DNA of 59,449 bases from Mollicutes bacterium (lineage in GTDB: Bacteria > Bacillota_I > Bacilli_A > Izemoplasmatales > Izemoplasmataceae), in assembly GCA_003554735.1 (NCBI GenBank), contig PWHE01000117.1:1-59449 (forward strand). The letters run 5' to 3'. The notes below the pieces were generated by a model. That model made no database searches, was not told the origin of the DNA, and worked only from the letters and a program-made list of their open reading frames with translations. Below are positions 8,046 through 17,567 of this stretch, in pieces (positions within the stretch are counted from its first letter, which is position 1; each line of letters opens with the position of its first letter). Position numbers and translations under genes: made by a program.

Positions 8046-9323
8046 TTACTTGTTCGCCCGCACGATGTAAGACGACAAAAAAGCATCATCCAGTCGCCGG
8101 CTTTGTGCACTCACCTCTTCGAGCGTGATCTCGGAGGCGATGGTCAATACGTCGTAATAATTCACATCGCTTTGGATATAGTCCGTAAACTGGTACGCGA
8201 GCGATTCGGGGTGGTCAAGACCGAGGATGAAATTCCCGAGCATCTGGCGTTTGACACGGTTGAAATCCTCCCGTGATATCGCGAGTGTTTTCAAATCTTT
8301 TATGGCTTCTCTGAGCGTCGTGTCCGCTTCGTGGGGGTCGGGGGTTTCCGAGCCGATCAGCGCGTAGGCGTAATTTTTCTCGTAAGCGACCTCGAGACCG
8401 TATGTATCGTTGATGATGCCTTTTTCCAACAAGGCCTCGTAAAGGTCGGACGATTTGCCGAGGGCGAGGTCGAGGAAAATCGAAAGACTCAGGGAGTCTT
8501 TGATGCGTTCGACGGCGGATCCGTCAAACGGGGTCAGCTTGAGCCCCAGAAGCACCGAAGGCATCTTGACGTTCAGCGTTTCGTCCGCTTTTTTCCGCAC
8601 GACATGCGAGGGTTCTTCGGGCAAGGCCGGGTTCGGACGCTTGCTTGTCTGCCCGGGCAACGTGACAGTGGATTCGAGCGCGCCCAGAACGGTGTTTGCA
8701 TCGGCGCCGCTCACAATCACAAGCGTCGCGACATCCGGCGTATAGTAGGCTTCATGCATGTCGCGCAAATGATCGAGCGTGATGGCTTGAATCGATTGCT
8801 TGGTGCCAAGGATGTCATCACGGATCGGATGCGTGTGGTACAGGTTGTTGATGAGGCCGTGATATTGTTTGTAATAAGGGTCATCGAGATGCATGTTCAA
8901 CTCTTCGGTGATGATGTTCTTCTCTTTTTCCACACCGGTTTCGGTGAACTCGGGGTAAAAAAACATCTCGATAAGCCGTTGCGTGTTCGATAAAAGATGG
9001 TTCGTCGCACTGAAGAGATACGTTGTCTGGTTATGTTCGGTGAATGCGTTCAAAGAGGCTTCTTGAAGCGAAAACGCCTTCGATATGTCCGCGCCGTCTT
9101 TTTCGAACACCTTGTGTTCAAGAAAATGGGCCACGCCTTTGGGCACTTCCTGAACCGATCCGGTCTCATCCAGGTAGGATTGGTGGATGGAACCGATCGG
9201 CGTGCTCAACGTGACATAGCTTTTGGAAAAGCCCGGCTTATGGATGAAATAAGTCGACAGTCGCTTCTTGAGTCTGGTGTGATAAAGCGTCTCTTTATAG
9301 TTCGGATATTCAATTCGTTTCAT
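8046..9323 (-). CDS. M16 family zinc metalloprotease, catalytic partner (YmfH-like)
   Basis: A 425-residue M16 peptidase with the inverted zinc motif HxxEH intact as 'HFLEH' and the third ligand in 'IITEELNMH' about 75 residues on. It matches the active subunit of the YmfF/YmfH pair of Bacillota. The physiological substrate is not known for certain. The ATG at 9323 is chosen by homology (starts just before 'YPNYKETLYHTRLKKRLS'); the track's 75-codon extension is an out-of-frame read through the upstream gene. It overlaps that gene by 14 nt, so the two are translationally coupled and probably form a heterodimeric chamber. Confidence 0.92.
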   Translation of the reverse strand: MKRIEYPNYKETLYHTRLKKRLSTYFIHKPGFSKSYVTLSTPIGSIHQSYLDETGSVQEVPKGVAHFLEHKVFEKDGADISKAFSLQEASLNAFTEHNQTTYLFSATNHLLSNTQRLIEMFFYPEFTETGVEKEKNIITEELNMHLDDPYYKQYHGLINNLYHTHPIRDDILGTKQSIQAITLDHLRDMHEAYYTPDVATLVIVSGADANTVLGALESTVTLPGQTSKRPNPALPEEPSHVVRKKADETLNVKMPSVLLGLKLTPFDGSAVERIKDSLSLSIFLDLALGKSSDLYEALLEKGIINDTYGLEVAYEKNYAYALIGSETPDPHEADTTLREAIKDLKTLAISREDFNRVKRQMLGNFILGLDHPESLAYQFTDYIQSDVNYYDVLTIASEITLEEVSAQSRRLDDAFLSSYIVRANK

Positions 9324-10557
9324 TGTTCTCACTCCCGAGCACATAGGTGAATACCCATGTGAGCGTGTTGGCGACCCGGATGATGTCTTCGCGGGAGACC
9401 ATGTCAATCGCTTCCAGGTGGGATGTCTCTTCGAAGGGGACATTGAACAGACTGTGCCGCAGCCCCTTGAGCGAAAGGTTCCGGATATTGTCGTAGCTTT
9501 TCTTGATTTGCGATATACGGTGTTTTTTGGCCAGAATGAGGTCTTCATCCTTGAAGTCGCCTTCCTGGACGCGTTTCAAAGTTTGGCGGATCAGCGTTTT
9601 GGCTTTCTCAATGTGTCTGCCTTCCATGCCCGAAAGCACGGTGATCAAGGATGAAAACGGGGCGTAGCCCGAATGGACGTAGTACGCCAGGGAATGGTTT
9701 TCCCTCACTTCACGGAACAACAGTGATTCGCTGCTTTCGCCGAACATCGCGTTGAACACGCTTAAGGGGAAATAATCTTCGTCCTTGTAGTAGATGTCGC
9801 TTCTGAGCGTCATGAAAAGACGGTCCTGAGAGAGTTCCATGGTCTCTTTTACCGGCGTGAGCGTCTTGAAGTCATGGCGGATGAAAAGGTCTTTCGGCAA
9901 CGGTCTGCCTTCAAGCGGCAGGGTTTTGACAAAATCCAGAGCGCGCTCGCGGTCGAAATCTCCGCTCACGCTGATCTGTACCGGATTATCCTTCATCATG
10001 CCGTTGTACGCGTCCGTGACATCGGAAAGGGTGACATCAGGAATCTTTTCTTCCACACCGAGGGCGTTGATGTTGTAGGGATGGTCTTTGTAGAGATGCT
10101 CATAATACCGTTTCGCGGCGTAGCGCGTCTTATTGGTGTATTCCGCTTTGAAATAATCGTCAAGAAACTGTTTTTCTTCACGAAGGGATTTCTCATCGAA
10201 CAGGGGATTGTGGAGCACCTCTTTGATGAACGCAAAAACCTCGGTGAGCAGGGAGGCGTCCGTGAAGGCCGGGGCGGGCAGGCTGAAGGAGAACTGATTG
10301 ATGTGCTGGGTCCCCAGATTCATCGACTGGGCGGAGAACTGGGTGTCATACATCGTCTCAAGCGCCTTGGTCATGGCCTTTCTTGAGGGGTAGCGCTGTG
10401 ATTTGGCCTTCATCATCGCAAGCGCGAGATGACGGGATGTGACCGTGTTTTCACTGAGCGCGTCAAAAAAACGCACAGTGATGTTGAGCGTCTTGAACTG
10501 CTCGGTCTGGATCAGGTGGACGGGGATGGCGTTGACATAAGCGGTTTCAAATTTCAT
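9310..10557 (-). CDS. M16 family protein, non-catalytic partner (YmfF-like)
   Basis: 415 residues with the M16 fold but no HxxEH motif in the first domain ('SRHLALAMMKAKSQRYPSRK' lies where the zinc motif is expected). The C-terminal domain keeps the Arg/Tyr patch 'FREVRENHSLAYYVHSGY', used to bind peptide in trans. It thus complements the active subunit encoded next, as in mitochondrial-processing-peptidase-type pairs. ATG at 10557 follows GGAGG by 5 nt; the track's TTG start has no site. Confidence 0.9.
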   Translation of the reverse strand: MKFETAYVNAIPVHLIQTEQFKTLNITVRFFDALSENTVTSRHLALAMMKAKSQRYPSRKAMTKALETMYDTQFSAQSMNLGTQHINQFSFSLPAPAFTDASLLTEVFAFIKEVLHNPLFDEKSLREEKQFLDDYFKAEYTNKTRYAAKRYYEHLYKDHPYNINALGVEEKIPDVTLSDVTDAYNGMMKDNPVQISVSGDFDRERALDFVKTLPLEGRPLPKDLFIRHDFKTLTPVKETMELSQDRLFMTLRSDIYYKDEDYFPLSVFNAMFGESSESLLFREVRENHSLAYYVHSGYAPFSSLITVLSGMEGRHIEKAKTLIRQTLKRVQEGDFKDEDLILAKKHRISQIKKSYDNIRNLSLKGLRHSLFNVPFEETSHLEAIDMVSREDIIRVANTLTWVFTYVLGSENNETN

Positions 10558-10585
10558 GTGAACCTCCAAAAGGGTGTCAAAAGGT

Positions 10586-10615
10586 CAAAAAAAGTGCCGA
10601 AGCACTTTTTTTGTC
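10586..10615 (-). terminator. Rho-independent terminator after deoD
   Basis: AAAAAAAGTGC-cga-AGCACTTTTTTT. It ends the yczE-yczE-deoC-deoD operon before the M16 pair. Confidence 0.9.
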
Positions 10616-11326
10616 TTATTCTGCGAGTGAGAGCGCGATTTCCATCATTTTGGTAAAGGCGTTCTGGCGCTCCTCGGCGCTGGTGGCTTCCTTGGTGACC
10701 AGCGAATCGGAGACGGTGAGGATGCACGCCGCTTCCTTGCCGGTCATCTTGGCGTTATGGAAGAGCGCGAAGGATTCCATTTCGACGGCGATGGCATTGT
10801 GTTCCTTGTAAATGGTCTTGTAGTCATCGAAGTTTTCACGATAGAAGACATCGCTGCTGTGGATGACCCCTTTACGAATGGGGATGTCAAGGTCGGATGC
10901 GTGTTTTTCAAGGGTATCGTTGAGTGACTTCGTGGGATAGGTATACGCTTCGTCGTAGGTACCCGATTGCACCTTGGCATAACTTGATTCGCTGTACGCG
11001 CTGGTCGCAAGCAGCACATCGTAGAGGTCGATCTCATCGGTGTAGGCGCCGCATGAACCGATTCGCACGATACGCTCGACATCGAAGAACTTATAAAGCT
11101 CATAGGAATAGATGCCGATCGAAGGCATGCCCATTCCGCTTCCCATGACACTGATGGGCTTGCCTTGGTAGGTTCCGGTGTAGCCGAACATGTTTCTCAC
11201 AGTGTTGAAACGTTTGACGTTTTCCAGGTAGTTGTCGGCGATGAATTTTGCGCGCAACGGGTCACCCGGCATGAGGACCGTCTTCGCGATGTCGCCTTTT
11301 TCCGCGTTAATGTGTGGTGTGCCCAT
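10616..11326 (-). CDS. deoD: Purine-nucleoside phosphorylase, DeoD type
   Basis: Phosphorolysis of purine (deoxy)nucleosides to base and (deoxy)ribose-1-phosphate. The 236-residue protein starts 'MGTPHINAEKGDIAKTVLMP', has 'GDPLRAK' for phosphate binding, 'RIGSCGAY', 'AVEMESFALF' for the ribose site and the catalytic Asp in 'TVSDSLV'. Its AGGAGG site includes the deoC stop codon (TAGGAGGG), 11 nt before the ATG, so it is the last gene of the deoxynucleoside operon. Confidence 0.97.
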   Translation of the reverse strand: MGTPHINAEKGDIAKTVLMPGDPLRAKFIADNYLENVKRFNTVRNMFGYTGTYQGKPISVMGSGMGMPSIGIYSYELYKFFDVERIVRIGSCGAYTDEIDLYDVLLATSAYSESSYAKVQSGTYDEAYTYPTKSLNDTLEKHASDLDIPIRKGVIHSSDVFYRENFDDYKTIYKEHNAIAVEMESFALFHNAKMTGKEAACILTVSDSLVTKEATSAEERQNAFTKMMEIALSLAE

Positions 11327-11337
11327 AAAGTTCCCTC

Positions 11338-11997
11338 CTAATAGTTTTCTTTGCTGGTTTTGCCTTGCATGATGCTGACGCCGCTGGAAGCGCCGATGCG
11401 GGTCGCGCCGGCTTCGACCATGGCTTCAAGGTCTTCGAGGTTCTTGACGCCGCCGCTGGCTTTGATTTCTTTGTCGCCGGCGACTTTTTTCATGAGACGC
11501 ACATCCTGAACGGTGGCACCGCCGGTGCCGAAGCCCGTTGAGGTCTTGATGAAGTCCGCACCCGCTTCAATGGCGGCGCGAGCGGCTTGTTCGATCTCGT
11601 CTTCGGTGAGGTAGCAGGTTTCGAGAATGACTTTGAGCGTATGGTTGTGCGCCGCTTCACGAACTGCTTCCACTTCTTTTTTCACAAGGTCGAAACGGCC
11701 TTCTTTGGCCCAACCGATATTGATGACCATGTCGATTTCATGCGCGCCTTTCTTGAGGGCGTCCGTCGTTTCATAGACTTTCGTCTCGGTGGTGTTTGCC
11801 CCAAGCGGGAATCCGATGACCGTGCAGACCAGCACGTCCGATTCTTTCAACGATTCCACTGCATATTCAATCCAGGCCGGATTGAGACAGACGCTTTTGA
11901 AATCGTATGAAATGGCTTCCTCGAGAATGTTGTCGATCTCGTTTTTGGTTCCGAATGCTTTTAAGTACGTATGGTCAATGAGTTTATTGATTTCCAT
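11338..11997 (-). CDS. deoC: Deoxyribose-phosphate aldolase
   Basis: Cleaves deoxyribose-5-phosphate to glyceraldehyde-3-phosphate and acetaldehyde. The 219-residue class I aldolase has '[14 protein letters not shown]' at the start, the Schiff-base Lys in 'DFIKTSTGF' and the second catalytic Lys in 'IKASGGV'. AGGAGG lies 7 nt before the ATG. The start overlaps the upstream yczE-like gene by 14 nt; translation is likely coupled to that membrane protein. Confidence 0.97.
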   Translation of the reverse strand: MEINKLIDHTYLKAFGTKNEIDNILEEAISYDFKSVCLNPAWIEYAVESLKESDVLVCTVIGFPLGANTTETKVYETTDALKKGAHEIDMVINIGWAKEGRFDLVKKEVEAVREAAHNHTLKVILETCYLTEDEIEQAARAAIEAGADFIKTSTGFGTGGATVQDVRLMKKVAGDKEIKASGGVKNLEDLEAMVEAGATRIGASSGVSIMQGKTSKENY

Positions 11998-12637
11998 CCG
12001 TTAGCCTCCTATATATTTTTAAGTATGTTTGTAAGAGCGGTCCCATCATGATGACGGTGATTGGCGTGCCGAAATAGAGTTCGCCGGCGTTGCCTTTGAA
12101 AAGCAGTGTAAGCCCCACACCGATCAGCACCGGGGTAAGTTCCATGAAAAAGCGTACCAATGCGATATTACGGGTCTTGAACTGTTTCATCAATACAAGC
12201 ATGAGCTCTTCATAGATGCCGGCCGGATAGCGGCTGACGATCAGCATGGCGCCACCGATCGGAAGGATGAAGAGACCGAGGAAGAAAACAGCAAACTGGC
12301 TGTATCCGTCGGGGTTGAAGCCGGCAAAGAGGATTTCGTTGAAAAAATCCAGAAAGCCGCCGACGAGGACGAACGGGATGGCGAGGAACAAGTAGCGCCA
12401 GTCCCGGTTGTAAAGAATGACATAAGCGGTGATCAGCGCCGACACCGTCAAAAGTGCCGTGCCGAAGGTAAGCGGCGTGACGGAATAAAGCGCCGTATGA
12501 AGGACATCCCAGCTTGTGACCCCAAGACCGCTCCTAAGGAGCATCACCACGCCGAATGCGGTCACAAGGGCGCCAAACAGATAGATCAGCGCGTCTTTCA
12601 CGGTGAATTTAAGGTCCTTCAGTTCAAGATCGATCAT
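11984..12637 (-). CDS. YczE-type integral membrane protein (second copy)
   Basis: 217 residues, mostly hydrophobic, about six membrane helices. The N-terminal '[19 protein letters not shown]' and central '[10 protein letters not shown]' and '[16 protein letters not shown]' segments are those of the YczE/YyaS/YitT-like family, whose function is not established. The neighbouring gene encodes a paralogue with the same three motifs. Coupling by a 14-nt overlap to deoC makes a part in uptake or export of nucleosides, deoxyribose or a breakdown product an attractive inference; there is no direct evidence. Confidence 0.82.
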   Translation of the reverse strand: MIDLELKDLKFTVKDALIYLFGALVTAFGVVMLLRSGLGVTSWDVLHTALYSVTPLTFGTALLTVSALITAYVILYNRDWRYLFLAIPFVLVGGFLDFFNEILFAGFNPDGYSQFAVFFLGLFILPIGGAMLIVSRYPAGIYEELMLVLMKQFKTRNIALVRFFMELTPVLIGVGLTLLFKGNAGELYFGTPITVIMMGPLLQTYLKIYRRLTDGNQ

Positions 12638-13289
12638 AAATTATCGCTCCCATCCAGCGCATCTGCCATGACAAAATCGGTGCCAGGATGACCGCAAGCA
12701 CAAAGCTTCCGAGATTGACCGCACCGAATCCGATGCCGGCCAGCATGCCGAAAACAAGGGCCAGCGCAATCGCCAGCATTTCCACGCCGAGTCGCGTATA
12801 AAAGACGCTTTTGGTGTTGAACACGTCCATGAACACGACCATCAGTTCATCGAACACCCCGGCGGGAAAGTCGGAGAGGATGATCATCGAAAGACCGAAC
12901 GTGATGATGAAGGTGCCGATGGCGAAGAGTGCCAGGCGGATAAGAACGTGATAGTTTCCTATATCAAGGTTCGAAAACACCACAATGTCCCAAAAATCGA
13001 GGAACGTGGCGACTCCGATAATGGGGATGATCATGAAAATGAAACGCCCTTTTCTCCGGTAAAGCATCACGACGCCCATCACGGTTGCGTTGATGAGGCC
13101 GCTTGCCGTACCGAGCGTGGAGCCGATGAAGGCGCTCAGGTTGTATGAGGTCGTGTCCCACGCGCCGGCACCCAGTCCGGTGGAGAGGACGGTGACGATG
13201 CCAAGCGGGAGCACGACGAAACCCAGAAGGTATTGCAAAATTCTGAGTTTGAAGTTGTCAAAAGGTTTTTTTCGCAATGTTTTCGTCAT
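12624..13289 (-). CDS. YczE-type integral membrane protein (first copy)
   Basis: 221 residues, about six membrane helices, paralogous to the next gene: 'LSTGLGAGAWDTTSYNL', 'ATFLDFWDIVVF' and 'SDFPAGVFDELMVVFM' align with its motifs. The two overlap by 14 nt. No Shine-Dalgarno site is visible before the ATG at 13289. Instead a good promoter (TTGATT, 17 nt, TAGAAT) ends 4 nt before the start codon, so the transcript may be leaderless. Alternatively the gene could be read through from ileS, 29 nt upstream. Function unknown; first gene of the deoC/deoD operon. Confidence 0.8.
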   Translation of the reverse strand: MTKTLRKKPFDNFKLRILQYLLGFVVLPLGIVTVLSTGLGAGAWDTTSYNLSAFIGSTLGTASGLINATVMGVVMLYRRKGRFIFMIIPIIGVATFLDFWDIVVFSNLDIGNYHVLIRLALFAIGTFIITFGLSMIILSDFPAGVFDELMVVFMDVFNTKSVFYTRLGVEMLAIALALVFGMLAGIGFGAVNLGSFVLAVILAPILSWQMRWMGAIIYDRS

Positions 13290-13322
13290 GTCTATTCTAC
13301 TTTAAACCACAGGGAAAATCAA
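13290..13322 (-). promoter_or_regulatory. Promoter for the yczE-deoC-deoD operon, apparently leaderless
   Basis: TTGATT (13322-13317, overlapping the ileS stop codon), 17-nt spacer, TAGAAT (13299-13294). The expected start point falls on or within the ATG at 13289. Confidence 0.55.
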
Positions 13323-16057
13323 TTGCGCTGTTCTTTCTTGAGCACGGCGGCGCACCGTTTGCAAAGCGTGTCCGTATCCACCGTGGTCACTTGCCAGCAC
13401 CGCGCACAGGTTTCGCCTTCCGCCTTGGTCACGTCGATGCCGAGCGTCTCGAAGTCGTACGCCGCTTCCTTTTCGTCACTGATCTCGACTTGTGAGACGA
13501 TCAGGAGGCGTTCGAGATCGTGCATGGATTCAAGCAGCGCCCTGGTTTCTTCGTTCTTCGGCTTAAGCGTCACTTTGGCGGTGAGCGACTTGCCGATGAC
13601 CTTTTCATTTCTCGCATCTTCAAGGGCTTTTAGCACATGGTCGCGAAGTTTCATGAAACGGTCGTATTTCGATTTGAGCGCCTCGTCCTTTTCAACGAGC
13701 GCATCCGGCATGTTCTCAAGGTAGACGCTTTCTTCGGCGCGGTTGCCTTCAAGCGACTGATAGGCCTCTTCGGCAGTATGCGGGATGATCGGCGTCAACA
13801 GCTTGAGGAGCGCGAGCAGGATGTCATGCACCACCGTCTGCGCACTTCTTCTTACGGTGTCGTCCTTGGCTTCGATGTAGACGATGTCCTTGATGTAGTC
13901 GAGATAGAAGGCGCTTAGCTCTTTGGTCACAAAATTAATGATCGTACGGCTGACATCATCGAAGGCGTAACGTTCATAGTGATCGTTCACGGTGCGCACA
14001 AGTTCATCACGCTTGAGCATCATGTAACGGTCCGTGTCGTTCATGGCCGCATACTCGACGCGGTCTTTACGCTGGTCGAAATCCCCGATCGTTCCGAGCA
14101 TGAAGCGCACGGTGTTGCGGATCTTGCGGTAGGTTTCACTGACTTGTTTGATCATCTTGTCGCTGATGCGCACGTCAGCCGAATAATCGACGGACGCGAC
14201 CCACAGTCGAAGGATATCGGCACCGAGCTGGTCCATGACCTTGAGCGGGTCGACGACGTTGCCTTGCGACTTGCTCATCTTACGGCCGTGGCCGTCGAGC
14301 ACAAATCCGTGGGTGAGGACCGCTTTGTACGGACTCTTGCCCCAGTAGGCCACACCGGTCGAGAGGCTTGAATTGAACCATCCGCGGTATTGATCGGAGC
14401 CTTCCAGGTAAAGATCGGCCGGATAGGAAAGACCGAAATCGGTCATGCCGCCTTTATGGGATGTTCCGCTATCGAACCAGACATCGAGGATGTCGGTTTC
14501 TTTTTCAAAGTTTCCGTTCGGAGATTTATCGCTTGTGAATCCATCGGGAAGGAGGGCGCTCGCTTCCCATTCGAACCAGATGTTGGAACCGTGTTCTTTA
14601 AAGAGCTTACCGACATGGCGGATGATTTCCGCATCAAGAATCGCTTCGCCGTTCTCGTGATAGAATACCGGAATCGGGACACCCCATGCACGCTGGCGGC
14701 TGATGCACCATGAATCGCGGTCCTTGATCATGTTTTCCATCCGGGTTTCGCCCCAGGATGGAATCCACTCCACATCATGCACTTCTTTGAGCATGGCGTC
14801 CTTGAGGGTCTCGATGCTTGCAAACCATTGGTTGGTGGCTCGGAAGATGACCGGTTGCTTGGTCCGCCAGTCATGCGGATAGCTATGCTTGATCCATTCC
14901 ATCTTGAGCAGGTTGCCCGTTTCTTCGAGGTCCTTGACGACCTCTTTCGAGCATTTTTCGATGAACATGCCGTCATAACGTCCGCTTTCAGCGGTCATGT
15001 GACCGCGTTCATCGACGGGGCAGAACACCTCGAGGTTGTTCGCTTTGCCGATCAGGAAGTCGTCCTCCCCGTGTCCCGGAGCGATATGCACAAGTCCGGT
15101 CCCGCTTTCGATGGTCACGTGATGCCCTTCGAGAATGGGGCTTTCGCGGTCGTATAGCGGATGCTTGTACGTGAGACCGAGCAAGTCGGCCCCCTTGATG
15201 TGGCGCACAATTTCAGGGTTCTCCCAGCCGAGCGATTCGCTGATGGTATCAAGCAGTGCCGTCGCAAGCACATAAAGGGTGCCCTCATGGCGCACGAAGA
15301 CATAATCGATCTCGCTTGAGACCGCGGTCGCGAGGTTGGCGGGAATCGTCCAAGGCGTGGTCGTCCACACCAGAAACTTGAACGATTCTTCAAAAGAGCC
15401 AGTATTCACGGCGTCAAACGTGAAATAGATCGAGGGCGAACGTTTGTCGCGATACTCGATTTCGGCTTCAGCCAGTGCGGTTTCGCTGGACGGAGACCAG
15501 AATACCGGTTTGAGGCCTTTGAAAATCAGCCCTTTTTCGACCATCGTAGCGAACACTTCAAGCTGAGAGCCTTCATAGTGAGGCGCCATGGTCATGTAGG
15601 GATTCTCCCACTCGCCAAGGATGCCGAGGCGCTTGAACTGGGTGCGCTGGTTGTCGATTTGTCTGAGCGCATAGTCTTTGCAATGGTCGCGGAACTCCGC
15701 AACACTCATCGATTTGCGGTCTACGCCCTCATTCTTGGTCAGCGCGCTTTCAATCGGCAGACCGTGCGTATCCCAACCGGGCACGTAGCGGGTATGAAGG
15801 CCTCGCATCGATTTATCCCGGACGATCATGTCCTTGAGGACTTTGTTGAGGGCATGACCGATATGGATGTCACCGTTTGCATACGGCGGTCCGTCCGGAA
15901 GGACGAAGGGGGGGTTTCCCTCGTTTTTCTTCAGTCTCTTGTTGTAAATGTCATTGTCCTGCCAAAAACTTTGGCGGGATGGTTCGTTCTTGCCCAGATT
16001 TCCGCGCATCGGAAAGGATGTTTTGGGCATGTGCAGGGTGTCTTTGTAATCTTTCAT
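13319..16057 (-). CDS. ileS: Isoleucyl-tRNA synthetase
   Basis: Charges tRNA-Ile and edits valine. 912 residues, the size of bacterial-type enzymes. Class I motifs are intact: 'HIGH' at residues 65-68 and 'KMSKSQGN' near 592. The C-terminal zinc ribbon 'CARCW...CKRC' is present, so this is the short bacterial form. The start at 16057 gives the expected '[21 protein letters not shown]' beginning; the longer ORF of the track simply reads through the T-box leader. It is controlled by that leader and lies after the ftsZ-yggS-sepF-yggT group, as in many Gram-positive bacteria, but divIVA and the ylmH-like gene usually found before ileS are missing. Confidence 0.97.
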   Translation of the reverse strand: MKDYKDTLHMPKTSFPMRGNLGKNEPSRQSFWQDNDIYNKRLKKNEGNPPFVLPDGPPYANGDIHIGHALNKVLKDMIVRDKSMRGLHTRYVPGWDTHGLPIESALTKNEGVDRKSMSVAEFRDHCKDYALRQIDNQRTQFKRLGILGEWENPYMTMAPHYEGSQLEVFATMVEKGLIFKGLKPVFWSPSSETALAEAEIEYRDKRSPSIYFTFDAVNTGSFEESFKFLVWTTTPWTIPANLATAVSSEIDYVFVRHEGTLYVLATALLDTISESLGWENPEIVRHIKGADLLGLTYKHPLYDRESPILEGHHVTIESGTGLVHIAPGHGEDDFLIGKANNLEVFCPVDERGHMTAESGRYDGMFIEKCSKEVVKDLEETGNLLKMEWIKHSYPHDWRTKQPVIFRATNQWFASIETLKDAMLKEVHDVEWIPSWGETRMENMIKDRDSWCISRQRAWGVPIPVFYHENGEAILDAEIIRHVGKLFKEHGSNIWFEWEASALLPDGFTSDKSPNGNFEKETDILDVWFDSGTSHKGGMTDFGLSYPADLYLEGSDQYRGWFNSSLSTGVAYWGKSPYKAVLTHGFVLDGHGRKMSKSQGNVVDPLKVMDQLGADILRLWVASVDYSADVRISDKMIKQVSETYRKIRNTVRFMLGTIGDFDQRKDRVEYAAMNDTDRYMMLKRDELVRTVNDHYERYAFDDVSRTIINFVTKELSAFYLDYIKDIVYIEAKDDTVRRSAQTVVHDILLALLKLLTPIIPHTAEEAYQSLEGNRAEESVYLENMPDALVEKDEALKSKYDRFMKLRDHVLKALEDARNEKVIGKSLTAKVTLKPKNEETRALLESMHDLERLLIVSQVEISDEKEAAYDFETLGIDVTKAEGETCARCWQVTTVDTDTLCKRCAAVLKKEQRN

Positions 16058-16079
16058 CGTTAACACGCTCCTTAGATAA

Positions 16080-16315
16080 ATAAAAAAGGCCCGAAAACAA
16101 GGACGAACGTGTAAGTCCGCGGTACCACCTTGATTCCGAAACCGGCGCTTGACGTCTTTAACGCGGACAGGCGGAACGGCTTTTGGCCGTTCATCTCCAC
16201 GGTGATGTCCTTCCGAATGCATCTCCAAGTTCGCAGCACCACTTGGTCTCTTTTAGATAGGGGTTCGGAAAGCGCGTCCGCTTCACAGACGTTATGTGAT
16301 CAGTTCTCAACGTAT
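16080..16315 (-). promoter_or_regulatory. T-box leader of ileS
   Basis: The minus strand carries the T-box sequence AAGGTGGTACCGCGG (16116-16130), whose ACC-type bulge senses the uncharged tRNA end, followed by a T-run (16082-16087). Upstream, CCAAGT/ACTTGG forms an apical stem and TTTCCGAA (near 16265-16271) pairs with TTCGGAA (16211-16217). Just 3' of that stem, ATC at 16206-16204 is a candidate isoleucine specifier codon. A -10-like TATAAT lies at about 16318. Uncharged tRNA-Ile should switch ileS on. Confidence 0.93.
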
Positions 16316-16345
16316 TATATATAATTTGCAGAGCAATTGCAAGCA

Positions 16346-16624
16346 TTACAGTGTCTGAATGAAGTCGGCCATGAACATGAGGAAGAACCGTAGCAGCAAA
16401 ATGCCTATGATCGGGGTGAAATCAAAGTTTCCGAAAACGAGAAAGCCCCGGAATATCCTGAGGTAGGGGTCGACAATCTGATGCAAAAACGCATAGATGC
16501 GTGAATTCCTCAGTTCGGGAACCCAACTCAGGAGGATATAGCCGATGATGGCGAACATATAGATGTTGAGGATGAAATATAACACCTCGAAAAAGGCGAT
16601 GAGAAATGGATTAAGCAATAACAT
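16346..16624 (-). CDS. yggT: YggT family membrane protein
   Basis: 92 residues with two hydrophobic hairpins around the conserved 'ILLSWVPELRNSRIYAFLHQ' and 'IVDPYLRIFRGF' segments characteristic of YggT. The exact role is unknown; in Gram-positive bacteria it sits between sepF and divIVA and is thought to take part in envelope or division processes. It follows sepF by 5 nt, with its AAGGAG site inside the sepF end. Confidence 0.9.
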   Translation of the reverse strand: MLLLNPFLIAFFEVLYFILNIYMFAIIGYILLSWVPELRNSRIYAFLHQIVDPYLRIFRGFLVFGNFDFTPIIGILLLRFFLMFMADFIQTL

Positions 16625-16629
16625 AGAGT

Positions 16630-16926
16630 CTACTCCTTGTATTTGTTGATGAACTTGCGCAGCGATTTGTCTTTGAGGTCTTCTTTTGTCGCGAAGGCCA
16701 TGATCTTGTCACGAATGACTTCGACGTTGCCGTCAAGGGCATAGATGACGCCGCTAAGAAAAACGATGAAACGGTTGCTTTCGATGAGGTCGAACTCTTC
16801 GAAATTCAAGATCAGCGGTTTCCTGTACATGAGTTTGTCCGCAAGGTCGAACACGTCGGTTTCCTCGTCAACCTTGATGAATTCAGTTCGGTCATAAGCC
16901 TTTTCAGGCTTTTTCTTCTTTTTCAT
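16630..16926 (-). CDS. sepF: SepF-like cell division protein, short form
   Basis: 98 residues: a lysine-rich start 'MKKKKKPEKAYDR' and one compact SepF domain ('KPLILNFEEFDLIESNRFIVFLSGVIYALDGNVE'). SepF binds the FtsZ tail and anchors it. Here the usual N-terminal amphipathic membrane-binding helix is not evident, and the linker is very short. GGAGG lies 8 nt before the ATG. It overlaps yggS by 23 nt. Family membership is supported by sequence and by the ftsZ-yggS-sepF-yggT order. Confidence 0.88.
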   Translation of the reverse strand: MKKKKKPEKAYDRTEFIKVDEETDVFDLADKLMYRKPLILNFEEFDLIESNRFIVFLSGVIYALDGNVEVIRDKIMAFATKEDLKDKSLRKFINKYKE

Positions 16927-17563
16927 CGTGCATGCCTCCGTTCAAAAGAATACGGCCGAGTCGCAAATGGGTGGTTCCTTCTTCCAAGGCGATTTCGTAG
17001 TCGTTTGTCATGCCCATGGATAGGTATTGGAGCGAAGGATAGGTATTTTTGGCGGTGTCCCTCAGTTCTCGTAGCAATTTGAACTGGCGTCGGATAACCA
17101 CCTCGTCGGTGGTCAGTTCCGCCATGCCCATCAGGCCGATCGGCTGAATGTTTTTCAGTGGTTTCAAGCTTTCGAGGAAAGGCATCAGGTCATCGGGCTC
17201 GACGCCGTGTTTCTGCTTTTCGTTCGAGATGTTGACTTGGATGAAACAACGGAGCGGCCTTTCTCTTCTTTTGTTGATCTCTTTCGCCAGTTTTACCCGG
17301 TCCAGACTGTGGAGCACATCGATATCGTTAATGATTTTCTTGACTTTCTTGGTCTGTAACGTTCCAAGAAGGTGGACTTCCACAGGATACTGCCTGAATG
17401 TGTCAATCTTATCTTGAAGCGCCTCGACCCTCGATTCGCCGAACGCCTTGATGCCGGCATCGACATAAGGGCCGAAGGCATCCTTGTCAAGATATTTCGA
17501 AGCCATGACGAGTGTGACATCCGGATGATTGGTCTGCAAGGATTCAATCAGTTTTTTGTTCAT
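16904..17563 (-). CDS. yggS: YggS family pyridoxal-phosphate homeostasis protein
   Basis: 219 residues, alanine-racemase-like N-terminal barrel fold without a known catalytic reaction. The PLP-binding Lys is in 'LVMASKYLD', followed by 'AFGESRVEALQDK', 'HLLGTLQTKK' and the C-terminal phosphate-binding 'LSMGMTNDYEIALEEG', 'LRLGRILLNG'. The protein buffers PLP and affects amino-acid pools. The start at 17563 comes 4 nt after the ftsZ stop; the track's N-terminal extension is basic out-of-frame ftsZ sequence. Confidence 0.95.
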   Translation of the reverse strand: MNKKLIESLQTNHPDVTLVMASKYLDKDAFGPYVDAGIKAFGESRVEALQDKIDTFRQYPVEVHLLGTLQTKKVKKIINDIDVLHSLDRVKLAKEINKRRERPLRCFIQVNISNEKQKHGVEPDDLMPFLESLKPLKNIQPIGLMGMAELTTDEVVIRRQFKLLRELRDTAKNTYPSLQYLSMGMTNDYEIALEEGTTHLRLGRILLNGGMHDEKEEKA

Positions 17564-17567
17564 CGCA

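Noticed and set aside
16058-16228. 57-residue N-terminal extension of IleRS in the ORF track
   Set aside because: It is translated from the T-box leader; homology and the MKDYKDTL start place the ATG at 16,057.
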